From the NCBI GenBank assembly GCA_002389055.1, contig DGNT01000064.1:1-41871 (forward strand): 41,871 nucleotides of DNA, given 5' to 3'. The notes under the pieces are model-generated. The model made no database searches. It was given only the letters and a program-made list of their open reading frames with translations, and was not told where the DNA came from. The translations under genes were made by a program, and so were the position numbers. Source of the DNA: Alcanivorax sp. UBA4485. Lineage in GTDB: Bacteria; Pseudomonadota; Gammaproteobacteria; Pseudomonadales; Alcanivoracaceae. Positions 1 through 7,747 of this stretch are shown piece after piece. Position 1 is the stretch's first letter. Every line of letters starts with the position of its first letter.

Positions 1-48
1 GCCCTTGAGCGCATACTCACGGTTTGTCACCGGCTGATTGTTGCGCAT
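1..48 (-). CDS. Aer-like chemotaxis receptor, N-terminal fragment cut by the window edge
   Basis: Only the first 16 codons are inside the window. They read MRNNQPVTNREYALKG, which closely matches the N-terminus of Aer-type PAS-domain energy-taxis receptors (MR-N-PVT-REY). The ATG at 48 is preceded by a strong purine-rich ribosome binding site (GAGAGGGGGA). It lies about 55 bp downstream of cheW on the same strand, the position of the receptor gene after cheAW in enteric motility operons. The family call rests on this short signature and the context; the PAS, HAMP and signalling domains are not visible. Confidence 0.7.
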   Translation of the reverse strand, partial: MRNNQPVTNREYALKG

Positions 49-103
49 TCCCCCTCTCCCCGATTGCCCGGACCCGGCGGCGGTTGTCGCCCGTTTCGGG
101 CGG

Positions 104-601
104 TTATTCGCCGGCCTCTTCCACCAGCGCCATCTCTTCGCTGGTGAGCATTTTTTCGATGTCCACCAGCACCAGCATGCGCTCGTCCAGATTGCCCAGC
201 CCGCTGATGTAATCGAGCGGCAGGCTGAGGCCGAATTCCGGCGCCGGCTTGCGCTGCTCGGCGGTGAGCGTCATCACATCGGAGACCCGGTCGACCACGA
301 TCCCCACCACGCGGTCGGCGATGTTGACCACGATCACCACGGTCTGGTCGTCGTAGTCGGCCCGCTCGAGACGGAATTTGATGCGCAGATCGACGATCGG
401 CACGATCACGCCGCGCAGGTTGGCCACGCCCTTGATGAAGTCCGGGGCGTTGGCGATGCGCGTGACGTTTTCGTAGCCACGGATTTCCTGAACCTTGAGG
501 ATATCGATGGCGTATTCCTCGTCGCCCAGGGAGAACACCAGGAATTCCTGGCTGCCCGCTTCCACGGCGGCGGCGGTTTGCAAAGCAGTAGCGTGACTCA
601 T
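104..601 (-). CDS. cheW: Chemotaxis coupling protein CheW
   Basis: 165-residue CheW, the adaptor linking receptors to the CheA kinase in the polar or lateral signalling array. The single CheW fold spans about residues 17-155 and starts with the typical EFLVFSLGDEEYAIDILKVQEIRGY stretch split over strands 1 and 2; the family signatures NLRGVIVPIVDLR and TVVIVV follow. Length is normal for the family. Its ATG overlaps the cheA stop (ATGA), so it is translationally coupled as the distal gene of motA-motB-cheA-cheW. Transcription probably comes from the sigma28 promoter before motA. Confidence 0.96.
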   Translation of the reverse strand: MSHATALQTAAAVEAGSQEFLVFSLGDEEYAIDILKVQEIRGYENVTRIANAPDFIKGVANLRGVIVPIVDLRIKFRLERADYDDQTVVIVVNIADRVVGIVVDRVSDVMTLTAEQRKPAPEFGLSLPLDYISGLGNLDERMLVLVDIEKMLTSEEMALVEEAGE

Positions 602-2709
602 GATGGTTCTACCTCCTCAACAGGCCGGGCCCGGGTCGGGGCGCCGAAGACAGGGTTTTCTTTTTTGCTCTGGCCGAGGCGATGCATGTCCGCCACATCC
701 AGAATCAGCGCCACGCTGCCGTCGCCCAGAATGGTGGCGGCGGACACGCCCGGCACTTTGCGGTAGTTGGTTTCCAGGTTCTTGACCACCACCTGTTGCT
801 GGCCGACCAGTTCGTCCACCAGCAAGGCGTAGCGACGCCCTTCGCCCTGCACGATCACGGCGATGGCACGGGTCGGATCGGTGATCGCGTCGGCCACGTC
901 CAGCGCGTGATGGACCGCCACCACCGGCAGGTAGTCCTCGCGCACCTTGAGCAGCACATCGCCGCCGGCCATGGAATAGAGATCCTCGGCACGCGGCTGC
1001 AGGGATTCGATCACCGCGCTCACCGGCAGGATGAACATCTCCTGGCCCACCTTGATCGACATGCCGTCGAGGATCGCCAGGGTGAGCGGCAGCACGATGC
1101 GGGTAGTGGTGCCGTGGCCGGGCTTGGAGAGAATTTCCACGTGCCCGCCCATGGCCTGGATGTTGCGCTTGACCACGTCCATGCCGACGCCGCGCCCGGA
1201 CACATCGCTGACCGCCTCGGCGGTGGAAAAGCCCGGCGCGAAGATAAGCTGCCAGACTTCGTCATCGCTCATCGAATCGGACACGGCCAGGCCGTTGTAG
1301 CGCGCCTTGTCGAGAATCTTTTCCCGGTTGAGGCCACCGCCGTCGTCGATCACCTCAATCAGAATATTGCCGCCCTGGTGCTGGGCGGAGAGCGTCAGCT
1401 GGCCGGTGCGCGGCTTGCCCGCGGCTTCGCGCCGGTCCGGCGTTTCAATGCCGTGGTCGAGACTGTTGCGCACCAGGTGGGTGAGCGGGTCGATGATCCG
1501 TTCGGTGAGGCCCTTGTCCAGCTCCGTGGATTTGCCCTCGGTGACCAGCTCTACGTCTTTATCGAGCTTGCCGGCCAGGTCGCGGACCAGGCGCGGGAAG
1601 CGGCTGAACACATAGTCCATCGGCACCATGCGCACGGACATCACCGCTTCCTGGAGATCCCGGGCGGTGCGCTGCAGCAGGTTGAGGCCGGTGACCAGGG
1701 CGCCATCGTTAACGGTTTCGGAGTCCTCGGCCACCTGGTTGAGCATGGACTGGGTAATGATCAGTTCGCCGACCAGGTTGATGATCTGGTCGACCTTGGC
1801 CACCGGTACCCGGATGGACGTGGACTCGCCGCCTTTCTTGCCGCCGTCGCCGCTCTTGGGCGCGGACTCGGTTTTCGCCGGCGCCGCGGCCTTGGCCGGG
1901 GCGGGCTCCGGCGCTGCTTCAGTCTCTGCTTCGGGTTCCGCTTCGGGCTTGCTTTCGGTGGCGACGGCCGCCGGCGGCTCGGCGGCAACCAGACCACGCA
2001 CCTCCAACTGCTCCGGCTCGACGATAAAGCACATCACCGCTTCGATATCATCGCCGCTTAACGACGACGTGAGCACCACCCGGTGGCGTTCGCCGTCAGC
2101 CTGTTGCTCGTCGATCTCGCCCAGCTGCGCGAGTTCCTCGATCAACAGATCCCGGTCCTTTTCGGCGACGCCGATCAGCGTCACCTCGAAGCGGGCACCG
2201 TTGCTTTGCGCCCCGTCATCGGCGGCGGGCGCACTGGCTTGGGACGCGCCGCCCACGGGCGGCTCGGGGTCGGCGGCGCCGGCCGGGGTGGCGCCGGCCA
2301 CCTCGGCGCCGGCGTCCTCGCCCAGCTCTTCCAGGGCGAGACGGCGCAGGGTCTCGCAGATGCGTTCCAGGGCTTCCGGGTCCGGTTCACCACCCTGACG
2401 ATAAGCGTCCAGTTGATCGTTTAGCATGTCTTTGGCTTCCAGAAAGGTGTCGACGATATCCCGTCGCAGCGCCAGCTCGCCGCGTCGCGTGTGGTCGAGC
2501 AGGTTTTCCAGCAGATGCGTGGTGCGTTGCAGCGCCTCGAAACCGAAGGTCCCGGCGCCGCCCTTGATCGAATGCGCGGCCCGGAAGATGGCGTTGAGCC
2601 GTTCCACGTCCGGGTTGTCCACGTCCAGTTCCAGGAGATGGGATTCCATCTCCGCCAGCAGTTCGTCCGCCTCTTCGAAAAACGTGTCGTAGAATTCGGT
2701 AATATCCAT
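598..2709 (-). CDS. cheA: Chemotaxis histidine kinase CheA
   Basis: 703-residue CheA, which autophosphorylates and passes phosphate to CheY and CheB. Visible domains in order: P1 Hpt with the phospho-accepting His46 in AAHSIKGGAG; an Ala/Pro/Glu-rich linker with a P2-like region at about 170-240; a second Ala/Glu/Pro linker; the P3 dimerisation helices (about 300-370); the P4 ATPase with the N box LVRNSLDHG near 415, DDGGGLN near 455 and GRGVGMDVV near 505; and the P5 CheW-like domain to the C-terminus. I chose the ATG at 2709, five bases after GGGAG, over an in-frame GTG at 2715 that overlaps the motB stop. No cheY, cheB or cheR is in the window. Confidence 0.96.
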   Translation of the reverse strand: MDITEFYDTFFEEADELLAEMESHLLELDVDNPDVERLNAIFRAAHSIKGGAGTFGFEALQRTTHLLENLLDHTRRGELALRRDIVDTFLEAKDMLNDQLDAYRQGGEPDPEALERICETLRRLALEELGEDAGAEVAGATPAGAADPEPPVGGASQASAPAADDGAQSNGARFEVTLIGVAEKDRDLLIEELAQLGEIDEQQADGERHRVVLTSSLSGDDIEAVMCFIVEPEQLEVRGLVAAEPPAAVATESKPEAEPEAETEAAPEPAPAKAAAPAKTESAPKSGDGGKKGGESTSIRVPVAKVDQIINLVGELIITQSMLNQVAEDSETVNDGALVTGLNLLQRTARDLQEAVMSVRMVPMDYVFSRFPRLVRDLAGKLDKDVELVTEGKSTELDKGLTERIIDPLTHLVRNSLDHGIETPDRREAAGKPRTGQLTLSAQHQGGNILIEVIDDGGGLNREKILDKARYNGLAVSDSMSDDEVWQLIFAPGFSTAEAVSDVSGRGVGMDVVKRNIQAMGGHVEILSKPGHGTTTRIVLPLTLAILDGMSIKVGQEMFILPVSAVIESLQPRAEDLYSMAGGDVLLKVREDYLPVVAVHHALDVADAITDPTRAIAVIVQGEGRRYALLVDELVGQQQVVVKNLETNYRKVPGVSAATILGDGSVALILDVADMHRLGQSKKENPVFGAPTRARPVEEVEPS

Positions 2710-2711
2710 GT

Positions 2712-3584
2712 TCACTCCCGCGCGGGTTGAGGGGCGTCGCTCAGATCGCCGGGGCGGCTGGCGGCGCGCAGCCGCTCCACCGCCTGTCGGGTCAGCACCA
2801 CCAGGGTGATACGCCGGTTGACCGGGTCACCCGGGTTACTGTCGGGCACCGGCACGCGGTCCCCCATGCCGGTGACCCGCAGCAGCTTTTCACTGTCCAG
2901 GCCACCGGCCACCAGTTCACGGCGCGAGGCGTTGGCCCGGTCGCTGGACAGCTCCCAGTTGCTGTAGCCACTGTCACCGCCGGAATAACGCAGGCTGTCG
3001 GTATGCCCACTGATGCTGAGCGGATTGGGCATGTCGTTGAGCAGCGGCGCCATAGTGCGCAGCAGGTGACGCATATAAGGGGCAACGCGATCACTGCCGA
3101 GCCGGAACATGGGCCGCTGGTCGGTATCCACCAGCTGGATGCGCAGGCCCTCCGGCGTCATTTCAAAGCGCATCTGGTCACGCAGTTCGCGCAGCTGCGG
3201 ATCGGCCTGGATCGCCTGCTCAATGCGCCGCCGCAGATTGATGAACCGCTGGCGCTCGTCCGCCGGCAGTGTCTGGCGGCGCAGATCGATACGCGCCTGC
3301 TCGCCGTCGGAATGGACCGGGTCGGCGCCGCCGCCGGGAATCGCGTTGGTGCTCGATGAATTCCGGTCGCCATCCGCCAGTGCCACCTTCAACGGCGTGC
3401 GGAAGTATTCCGCCAACCCTTGCAGTTCCGCCGGCGACGCGGTGGAGATAATCCAAAGCACCAGAAACAACGCCATCAGCGCGGTCATGAAATCCGCCAG
3501 AGCGATTTTCCAGGCGCCGCCGTGATGCGTCACATGCGCACGACGGCGACGCCGGATGACGATGGGCCGGTGCTGCTCGCTCAT
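2712..3584 (-). CDS. motB: Flagellar stator protein MotB
   Basis: 290-residue stator subunit. A basic cytoplasmic N-terminus is followed by one membrane helix (about 27-47) carrying the proton-binding Asp31 in ALADFMTALMAL. A plug/linker region and a C-terminal OmpA-like peptidoglycan-binding domain follow, with SISGHTDSLRY near residue 190 and SNWELSSDRA just after it. It overlaps motA upstream and cheA downstream by a few bases, so the operon is translationally coupled. The Asp in the helix and the absence of PomB-type signatures suggest proton rather than sodium drive, but ion choice cannot be read with certainty from sequence. Confidence 0.96.
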   Translation of the reverse strand: MSEQHRPIVIRRRRRAHVTHHGGAWKIALADFMTALMALFLVLWIISTASPAELQGLAEYFRTPLKVALADGDRNSSSTNAIPGGGADPVHSDGEQARIDLRRQTLPADERQRFINLRRRIEQAIQADPQLRELRDQMRFEMTPEGLRIQLVDTDQRPMFRLGSDRVAPYMRHLLRTMAPLLNDMPNPLSISGHTDSLRYSGGDSGYSNWELSSDRANASRRELVAGGLDSEKLLRVTGMGDRVPVPDSNPGDPVNRRITLVVLTRQAVERLRAASRPGDLSDAPQPARE

Positions 3585-4456
3585 GCCTGTTTGGCACCCA
3601 TGGGCCGGGCCGCGCGCACGTGCTCTTCCAGTTCGGTGAACGTGGGCCGTTCGGCGGTATGCAATGCCTTACGTCCGAATTCCACCGCCAGTTGCGGCGC
3701 GTAACCGTTGAGGTTGGCGAGCAGGGTGACGCGGATGCACTGCAGCATCTTCACCGCCTCGGCCACTTGCCGGTCGATGCGGCTGGCCACCGGATTAACA
3801 AAGCCGTAAGCGAGCAGGATGCCGAGGAAGGTGCCCACCAGGGCGTGGGCGATCATCAGCCCCATCTGTTCGGCACCGGCGTCGGCGGACGCCAGGGCCT
3901 TCACCACCCCGAGCACCGCCGCCACGATACCGAACGCGGGCAGGCCGTCGCCGACCTTGGCGAGGGCGTCGGCGGGAATATGCGCTTCGTGTTCGAACGC
4001 CTCGATTTCATGGCTCATCAGCTCATCGAGTTCCATGGGATCGACGCTGCCGCTGATCATCAGCCGCAGGTAGTCGGTGATGAAGCCCATGATCATCGGA
4101 TCGTTGGCGATTCTCGGGTATTCACTGAACAGCGCGCTTTCGGTGGGGTTTTCAATGTCCTTTTCCACACCCAGCACGCCCTCGCGGCGCATCTTGGAGA
4201 GCAGGTTGTACTGCAGCGACATCAGCTGCATGTAGATCTCTTTGTCGTACTTCTTGGTGCGCTTGAGGCTGCTGGCGGTACGCAGCGTGGCTTTGATCGC
4301 CTTGCCGTTATTGGCGGCCACGAACGACCCCATCGCGGCCCCGACGATCATCAGGATTTCGGTGGGCTGGTAGAGCGGGCCCAGGTGTCCGCCGGCCATG
4401 GTGAAGCCGCCGAACACGGAAAGGGTGACAATAATGAAGCCAAGAGGTATCAGCAC
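3581..4456 (-). CDS. motA: Flagellar stator protein MotA
   Basis: 291-residue MotA. There are four hydrophobic segments (about 1-22, 33-50, 173-190 and 200-220) with a large cytoplasmic loop between the second and third; the last pair carries GDGLPAFGIVAAVLG and the conserved HALVGTFLGILLAYG. The start codon is GTG at 4456, supported by AAGGA about ten bases upstream; no better ATG gives the first membrane helix. It is the first gene of the motA-motB-cheA-cheW operon and sits directly behind a sigma28-type promoter, as in enteric bacteria. Confidence 0.95.
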   Translation of the reverse strand: MLIPLGFIIVTLSVFGGFTMAGGHLGPLYQPTEILMIVGAAMGSFVAANNGKAIKATLRTASSLKRTKKYDKEIYMQLMSLQYNLLSKMRREGVLGVEKDIENPTESALFSEYPRIANDPMIMGFITDYLRLMISGSVDPMELDELMSHEIEAFEHEAHIPADALAKVGDGLPAFGIVAAVLGVVKALASADAGAEQMGLMIAHALVGTFLGILLAYGFVNPVASRIDRQVAEAVKMLQCIRVTLLANLNGYAPQLAVEFGRKALHTAERPTFTELEEHVRAARPMGAKQA

Positions 4457-4497
4457 AACCGGTATCCTTCAGAACAGCGTGGATAGCATTACCATCT

Positions 4498-4524
4498 GTA
4501 TCGGCAGGACGAGGTCGGGCTTGA
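4498..4524 (-). promoter_or_regulatory. Sigma28 (FliA) promoter for motAB-cheAW
   Basis: On the minus strand the sequence reads TCAA, 15 bases, GCCGATAC, against the enteric FliA consensus TAAA-N15-GCCGATAA. It ends about 42 bp upstream of the motA GTG. The spacing is exact and three of four -35 bases and seven of eight -10 bases match. The same pattern recurs upstream of fliD, the PilZ/HD-GYP gene, fliC, flgK and flgM, which supports it. No transcription start can be measured from sequence. Confidence 0.82.
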
Positions 4525-4540
4525 GGGAAAAATTGCTAAA

Positions 4541-5119
4541 TTAAACGCCTACCGCCTGTCGGCCATCGCCGGCGGACCGGGCTTCTTCGCTGGCGGCGCT
4601 TTGACGTTTGCGGGTCTTGCCGGCCCGCGAAGGCGGCTGACAAATACCGCAGACAAACCGCTGGCTGGGCGTATGGGCATGGTTGACGAAGTGGCCGTGA
4701 CAGCTGGTGCATTCCGACAGCTCGAACATCTCGCTTTCGAAGAAGCGCACCAGCGTCCAGGCCCGCGTCAGGCCAAGCACCGGCTCGGCACCGTCGAGCG
4801 CGATCTGCTCCAGGTACAGGCGGTAGGATTTCACGAAGCCTTCCATGCGGGTGCAGCCGTGCTCACCGGTCAGTTGCCGGTAGAAGCTGTAGAACAAGGA
4901 AGAATGGATGTTGGGCAACCAGGTGATGAACCAGTCGGTGGAAAACGGCAGCATCCCCTTTGGCGGCGACATGCCGCGCACTTCCTTATAAAGCCGGATC
5001 AGCCGGCCCCGGCTGAGCTCGGTTTCCGACTCCAGCACCTGCAGCCGTGCCCCCAACTCAATCAATTCGATCGCCAACTGCACTTGGTGCATTTCGCCGA
5101 CCAGACTCTTCTCGGACAT
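4541..5119 (-). CDS. flhC: Flagellar master regulator subunit FlhC
   Basis: 192-residue FlhC, the DNA-contacting zinc subunit of the FlhD4C2 activator that switches on class II flagellar operons. The zinc ligands are present: Cys137-x2-Cys140 and Cys157-x2-Cys160 near the C-terminus. The N-terminal helices include the conserved RLIRLYKEVRG and PPKGMLPFS stretches. A strong GGGGAGAGG site precedes the ATG. The gap from flhD is 17 bp, so the two are co-transcribed. Its presence shows an FlhDC-headed hierarchy rather than the FleQ/sigma54 type usual in polar-flagellated pseudomonads. Confidence 0.96.
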   Translation of the reverse strand: MSEKSLVGEMHQVQLAIELIELGARLQVLESETELSRGRLIRLYKEVRGMSPPKGMLPFSTDWFITWLPNIHSSLFYSFYRQLTGEHGCTRMEGFVKSYRLYLEQIALDGAEPVLGLTRAWTLVRFFESEMFELSECTSCHGHFVNHAHTPSQRFVCGICQPPSRAGKTRKRQSAASEEARSAGDGRQAVGV

Positions 5120-5136
5120 CGGACCTCTCCCCCCGA

Positions 5137-5442
5137 TCAGCTCGCGCAGGACGCCATCAGCAAAGCCGCATGGGTTTGCCCCAACCCCTGTTCACGCTTG
5201 TTGTTGGTCAACGTGGTGACCTGGTCCGCATCGTCGAAATGCAGACGGAACAACAATTGATTGGTGCGGGCCATCTGGCTGAGCTGCTTCGCCGACAGGG
5301 AAATCAGCACTTCCGCCATCGCCTGGTCGATCTTCAACCGGAACATGGCGGTGGCGTAATCTTCCTTAAGAAGACGCTGTGCCAGCAGCAGGTAGGTGAG
5401 ATTGATATCCTGGATTTCGTTTAACACGCTATCGATTTTCAT
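5137..5442 (-). CDS. flhD: Flagellar master regulator subunit FlhD
   Basis: 101-residue FlhD, partner of FlhC. It begins MKIDSVLNEIQDINLTYL and carries the family stretch YLLLAQRLLKEDYATAMFRL, which fits the all-helical FlhD fold. The frame is open further upstream, but the ATG at 5442 is preceded at good spacing by AAGGAG and gives the usual FlhD length and N-terminus, so I prefer it. Upstream lies a long AT-rich leader with two CRP-type palindromes. It is first gene of the flhD-flhC operon. Confidence 0.94.
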   Translation of the reverse strand: MKIDSVLNEIQDINLTYLLLAQRLLKEDYATAMFRLKIDQAMAEVLISLSAKQLSQMARTNQLLFRLHFDDADQVTTLTNNKREQGLGQTHAALLMASCAS

Positions 5443-5482
5443 TGTTGCTTTGCTCCTTCGGCACCCCTTTACCGAGGTCTCC

Positions 5483-5502
5483 CCGGCGCGCAGCGGCGCC
5501 GG
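5483..5502 (-). promoter_or_regulatory. Hairpin in the flhD 5' leader
   Basis: CCGGCGC and GCGCCGG form a perfect 7-bp stem around a six-base loop, about 40 bases before the flhD start codon. On the mRNA strand GGA motifs lie beside the hairpin and in the ribosome binding site (GAAGGAGC), an arrangement seen in CsrA-bound leaders. The stem is visible; a role in translation control is inference. Confidence 0.4.
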
Positions 5503-5623
5503 ACCCTTCACATCCCCAAAAGCCAATACTTTATCATTAGATTTGTTGCACTATTAAGTCGTTAAGCATCGGCGTTTTGTAGTGGCAACGTACCACAATC
5601 CTCACAAGTCGCTCACACTTTTA

Positions 5624-5639
5624 TGTGAACAAACTCACA
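5624..5639. promoter_or_regulatory. CRP/Vfr-type site 1 upstream of flhDC
   Basis: TGTGA-ACAAAC-TCACA is a perfect match to the CRP half-site pair TGTGA-N6-TCACA. It lies about 180 bp upstream of the flhD start codon. CRP activates flhDC in E. coli from an upstream site, so the position fits. It is the proximal of two such sites 30 bp apart. Confidence 0.82.
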
Positions 5640-5653
5640 TTAGCAGTATTTTT

Positions 5654-5669
5654 TGTGACGCTATTCACA
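5654..5669. promoter_or_regulatory. CRP/Vfr-type site 2 upstream of flhDC
   Basis: TGTGA-CGCTAT-TCACA is a second perfect TGTGA-N6-TCACA palindrome, centred 30 bp (about three helical turns) from the first. Two sites roughly on one face of the helix would allow two dimers to bind side by side. Confidence 0.82.
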
Positions 5670-5713
5670 AATATGCATTCGATCCAAAACGAGCGTTTCA
5701 ATAGCGGGAATTC

Positions 5714-5730
5714 GTGGCCAGGCAGGCCAC
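5714..5730. repeat. 17-bp palindrome in the flhDC upstream region
   Basis: GTGGCC-AGGCA-GGCCAC is a perfect inverted repeat with a five-base centre, set in otherwise AT-rich DNA 45 bp upstream of the second CRP-type site. It looks like an operator for a dimeric regulator, but I do not recognise the binding motif. Confidence 0.45.
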
Positions 5731-5956
5731 TGAAACCGGGGGACATCAAGCAGTAAGAACTTTTTTATCTTTTAATTCAATAACTTAAAATTAACACCCC
5801 TGTTTACAAATTTCAGAATATTGTTTCATTAAAAGAAAAAAGCAAAATCAACAGCGCCCCTAAAGGGCAAAAATATGCAAAGACCTAATAGACAAGGAAC
5901 CCAATCACAAAACGCACAAAATACAAATTGTTGCACATATTACTAATACTTTATTC

Positions 5957-6241
5957 TTATCTTCTTTTCCCGCGCCCTTCCTCGTTCATCGCCTGCAACC
6001 AGACCAGCAACTCGGCGATAACCTGATACAGGCGAACCGGGATGCGCTGGTCCAGATCCAATTGCATTAGCAGCCCCACCAGCTCCGGGGCGTCATGCAC
6101 GAACACGTCCTGGCGGCGGGCCTCGGCGATAATCCGTTCGGCCAGGTCGCCATAGCCCCGCGCCAATACCCGGGGGGCTTCGCCTTCCTGGTAGGCCAGC
6201 GCCACGGCCTGGCGGCGGCTGCTGGCTTCAGGGTCTTTCAT
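5957..6241 (-). CDS. FlhB C-domain-like protein (FhlB family)
   Basis: 94-residue protein resembling the cytoplasmic C-terminal domain of FlhB without the membrane part: AVALAYQEGEAPRVLARGYGDLAERIIAEA, then VFVHDAPELVGLLMQLDLDQRIPVRLYQVIAELLVWL. Members of this small family usually lack the NPTH autocleavage motif, and none is visible here. They sit in flagellar loci and are thought to substitute for, or modulate, the FlhB export-specificity domain. It overlaps the upstream FliK-like gene by 14 bp, so it is probably translated with it. The true flhB is not in the window. Confidence 0.82.
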   Translation of the reverse strand: MKDPEASSRRQAVALAYQEGEAPRVLARGYGDLAERIIAEARRQDVFVHDAPELVGLLMQLDLDQRIPVRLYQVIAELLVWLQAMNEEGRGKRR

Positions 6242-7346
6242 CAGCGGCTACTCGCAGTCGTACCTGTTCGAAACCACACCCCTGGAGGCTGGCGGTAAGG
6301 CGCTGGCTGTCGGCGCGCAGCTGCTCGGCCACCTGCTCGGAGCGGGCATCCAGATCAATGCTTAGGTCGTCGCCGCGCAGGTCCAGGCGTACCCGCACCG
6401 GGCCCAGCGCCGCCAGTTCCACGGTCAGTTCGGAGCGCCAGGTGCCCGCCTCTTCGTCCGGCTCGTCGCCGCCCTGCCCCGCTTCACCGTCGCCGCGCGG
6501 CTGGCGGGACGCCTCGGCGGGCACCTGGATCACCAGAGCCATGAAAATGCCGGACCAGACATCCCCTTCCCAGCGCAGCACCGGCGTCGCCAGCGTCTCC
6601 AGCTGGTGGCGGAGAATCCCCTGCAACGCCTGGTTGGCGTCGTCGGACAGTGGGCGCGGCGCGGGCCTGGGGGCCTCTTCGCCGTCCGTCACCGGGCGAC
6701 CCTCTACGGTGGCGGCCGCCGGTGCCGGTGTGGATCGCTCGGCCGTCGGGGCGCCCGCCGCCCGAGCCTGCGCCTCGGCACCGGCCGGGGCCGGACCTTT
6801 AGCGCCGTCCGCGCGGGCGGCGGTCGGTGTTTCGGCCGGTCGGGACAGGCGCATCTGCGGTTCCTGGGCGAGCCGCGCGCCGCTCACTTCGCCCCGGTAC
6901 CAGCTTTGCAGGTGCGATTCATAAAACAGCCCGCTCTGGCTGACACTGGTCTGCAAACGGTTGGCCAGGGTCGGGGCCTCGGCGTCGGCGGCGGTCATCA
7001 AGGGCAAGGCGGGCCGCACCGCCGAGGGCGGCGCTGGGTACCGCGCCAGGATATCGGCGATGGTGCGGGCGGCGGCGCTGAAATGGGTTTGCGTGGAGCC
7101 GGGTGCCGCGTCCGGATGCGGGGTTAGGGTTTGCTGCGGTGCGCGGGTGCGCTGCTGGGTGGCCGGCAGATCCGGCAAGGACGCACTGCGCGGGTCGAGA
7201 CGCGAATCACTGCGCACCGCCGGCGGTGCGTCAGCGGGGCTGAGCGGGCGTACCGGCTCGGGGGTCTGCCGGGCCACGGGCACGTCCACCCGTTTGCCCA
7301 GCACTTGATGCAGCAGTGTATCCAGGATCGGCGTGATGCCGCTCAC
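6228..7346 (-). CDS. Second FliK-like hook-length control protein
   Basis: 372-residue protein with a long Ala/Pro/Arg-rich N-terminal two thirds and a C-terminal FliK-type domain: LGPVRVRLDLRGDDLSIDLDA and QRLTASLQGCGFEQVRLRV. FliK measures the hook and switches export specificity by contacting FlhB. A normal fliK is also present (19147-20361), so this is a second homologue. Its overlap with the FlhB C-domain-like gene suggests the two products work as a pair. It follows fliT with a 4-bp overlap in the fliD-led operon. Exact role unknown; it may act in late export rather than hook length. Confidence 0.75.
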   Translation of the reverse strand: MSGITPILDTLLHQVLGKRVDVPVARQTPEPVRPLSPADAPPAVRSDSRLDPRSASLPDLPATQQRTRAPQQTLTPHPDAAPGSTQTHFSAAARTIADILARYPAPPSAVRPALPLMTAADAEAPTLANRLQTSVSQSGLFYESHLQSWYRGEVSGARLAQEPQMRLSRPAETPTAARADGAKGPAPAGAEAQARAAGAPTAERSTPAPAAATVEGRPVTDGEEAPRPAPRPLSDDANQALQGILRHQLETLATPVLRWEGDVWSGIFMALVIQVPAEASRQPRGDGEAGQGGDEPDEEAGTWRSELTVELAALGPVRVRLDLRGDDLSIDLDARSEQVAEQLRADSQRLTASLQGCGFEQVRLRVAADERP

Positions 7347-7747
7347 GGCGTGTCTTCGTCCAGGTGGAAGGCGGTGTCCCTGGACGCCGCTTCCTGGGGC
7401 CCGTAGGAGCGCCGCAGATCACGCTTGCGCTTGGATGTGCCGATCAGCGCCGCCAACTCTTCCCGGCGCGCCACCAGACAACGCCGGATTTCCAGGTCGC
7501 GCTCGAGTATCCGCTCCAGCAATTGCGCTTTGCGGGCCCGCTGCGGGGCATCAAGAACAGTGTCCTGTTCCCGGCTGGAAAGCTGCTCAACGTCCACCAG
7601 GTAATGCGCCTCCTCTTCCACCAGGGCGTCCCAGTCATGGTGCCGCACGTGATCCAGCATACGCCCGGAGCGCGCCAGCAAGGCCTCATAGGCCAGTAAG
7701 ACCTGCTCCGCGGTCAGCGCCCGGCGCCGGGCTTCGATCTCAGTCAT
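7343..7747 (-). CDS. fliT: FliT-like flagellar export chaperone
   Basis: 134-residue, mostly helical protein directly downstream of fliS and overlapping it by 4 bp. FliT escorts the filament cap FliD to the export gate and in enterics also inhibits FlhDC. The primary sequence is only weakly conserved in this family; helices such as LTAEQVLLAYEALLARS and ILERDLEIRRCLVARREEL fit. Assignment rests on position in fliD-fliS-fliT, size and helical character. Confidence 0.75.
   Translation of the reverse strand: MTEIEARRRALTAEQVLLAYEALLARSGRMLDHVRHHDWDALVEEEAHYLVDVEQLSSREQDTVLDAPQRARKAQLLERILERDLEIRRCLVARREELAALIGTSKRKRDLRRSYGPQEAASRDTAFHLDEDTP

Larger units (their letters stand above)
5443..5956. 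promoter_or_regulatory. AT-rich flhDC control region without genes
   Basis: This 514-bp stretch between flhD and the FlhB-like gene has no credible coding frame. It is plainly AT-rich (runs such as TTTTTTATC and TTAAAATTAAC), unlike the GC-rich genes around it. It holds two CRP-type palindromes (5624-5639 and 5654-5669), a 17-bp palindrome at 5714-5730, extra TCACA half-sites at 5602 and 5613, and a leader hairpin at 5483-5502. A long regulatory region with CRP sites is typical of flhDC in enterics. I could not fix a single -35/-10 pair. AT-rich DNA of this kind can also attract H-NS or MvaT-type silencers; that is inference. Confidence 0.75.

Noticed and set aside
682..2061. Long plus-strand frame opposite cheA, and similar frames opposite fliI, flgE and flgK
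   Set aside because: These are shadows of strong genes in high-GC DNA; none shows family motifs.
5570..5610. A specific sigma70 promoter for flhDC
   Set aside because: Several weak -10-like hexamers exist on the minus strand, but none has a -35 partner at acceptable spacing, so I left it unassigned.
5866..5876. Possible terminator hairpin (GCCCC-TAAAG-GGC) in the AT-rich region
   Set aside because: The stem is only four or so pairs and no T run follows on the minus strand, where the upstream operon would end.
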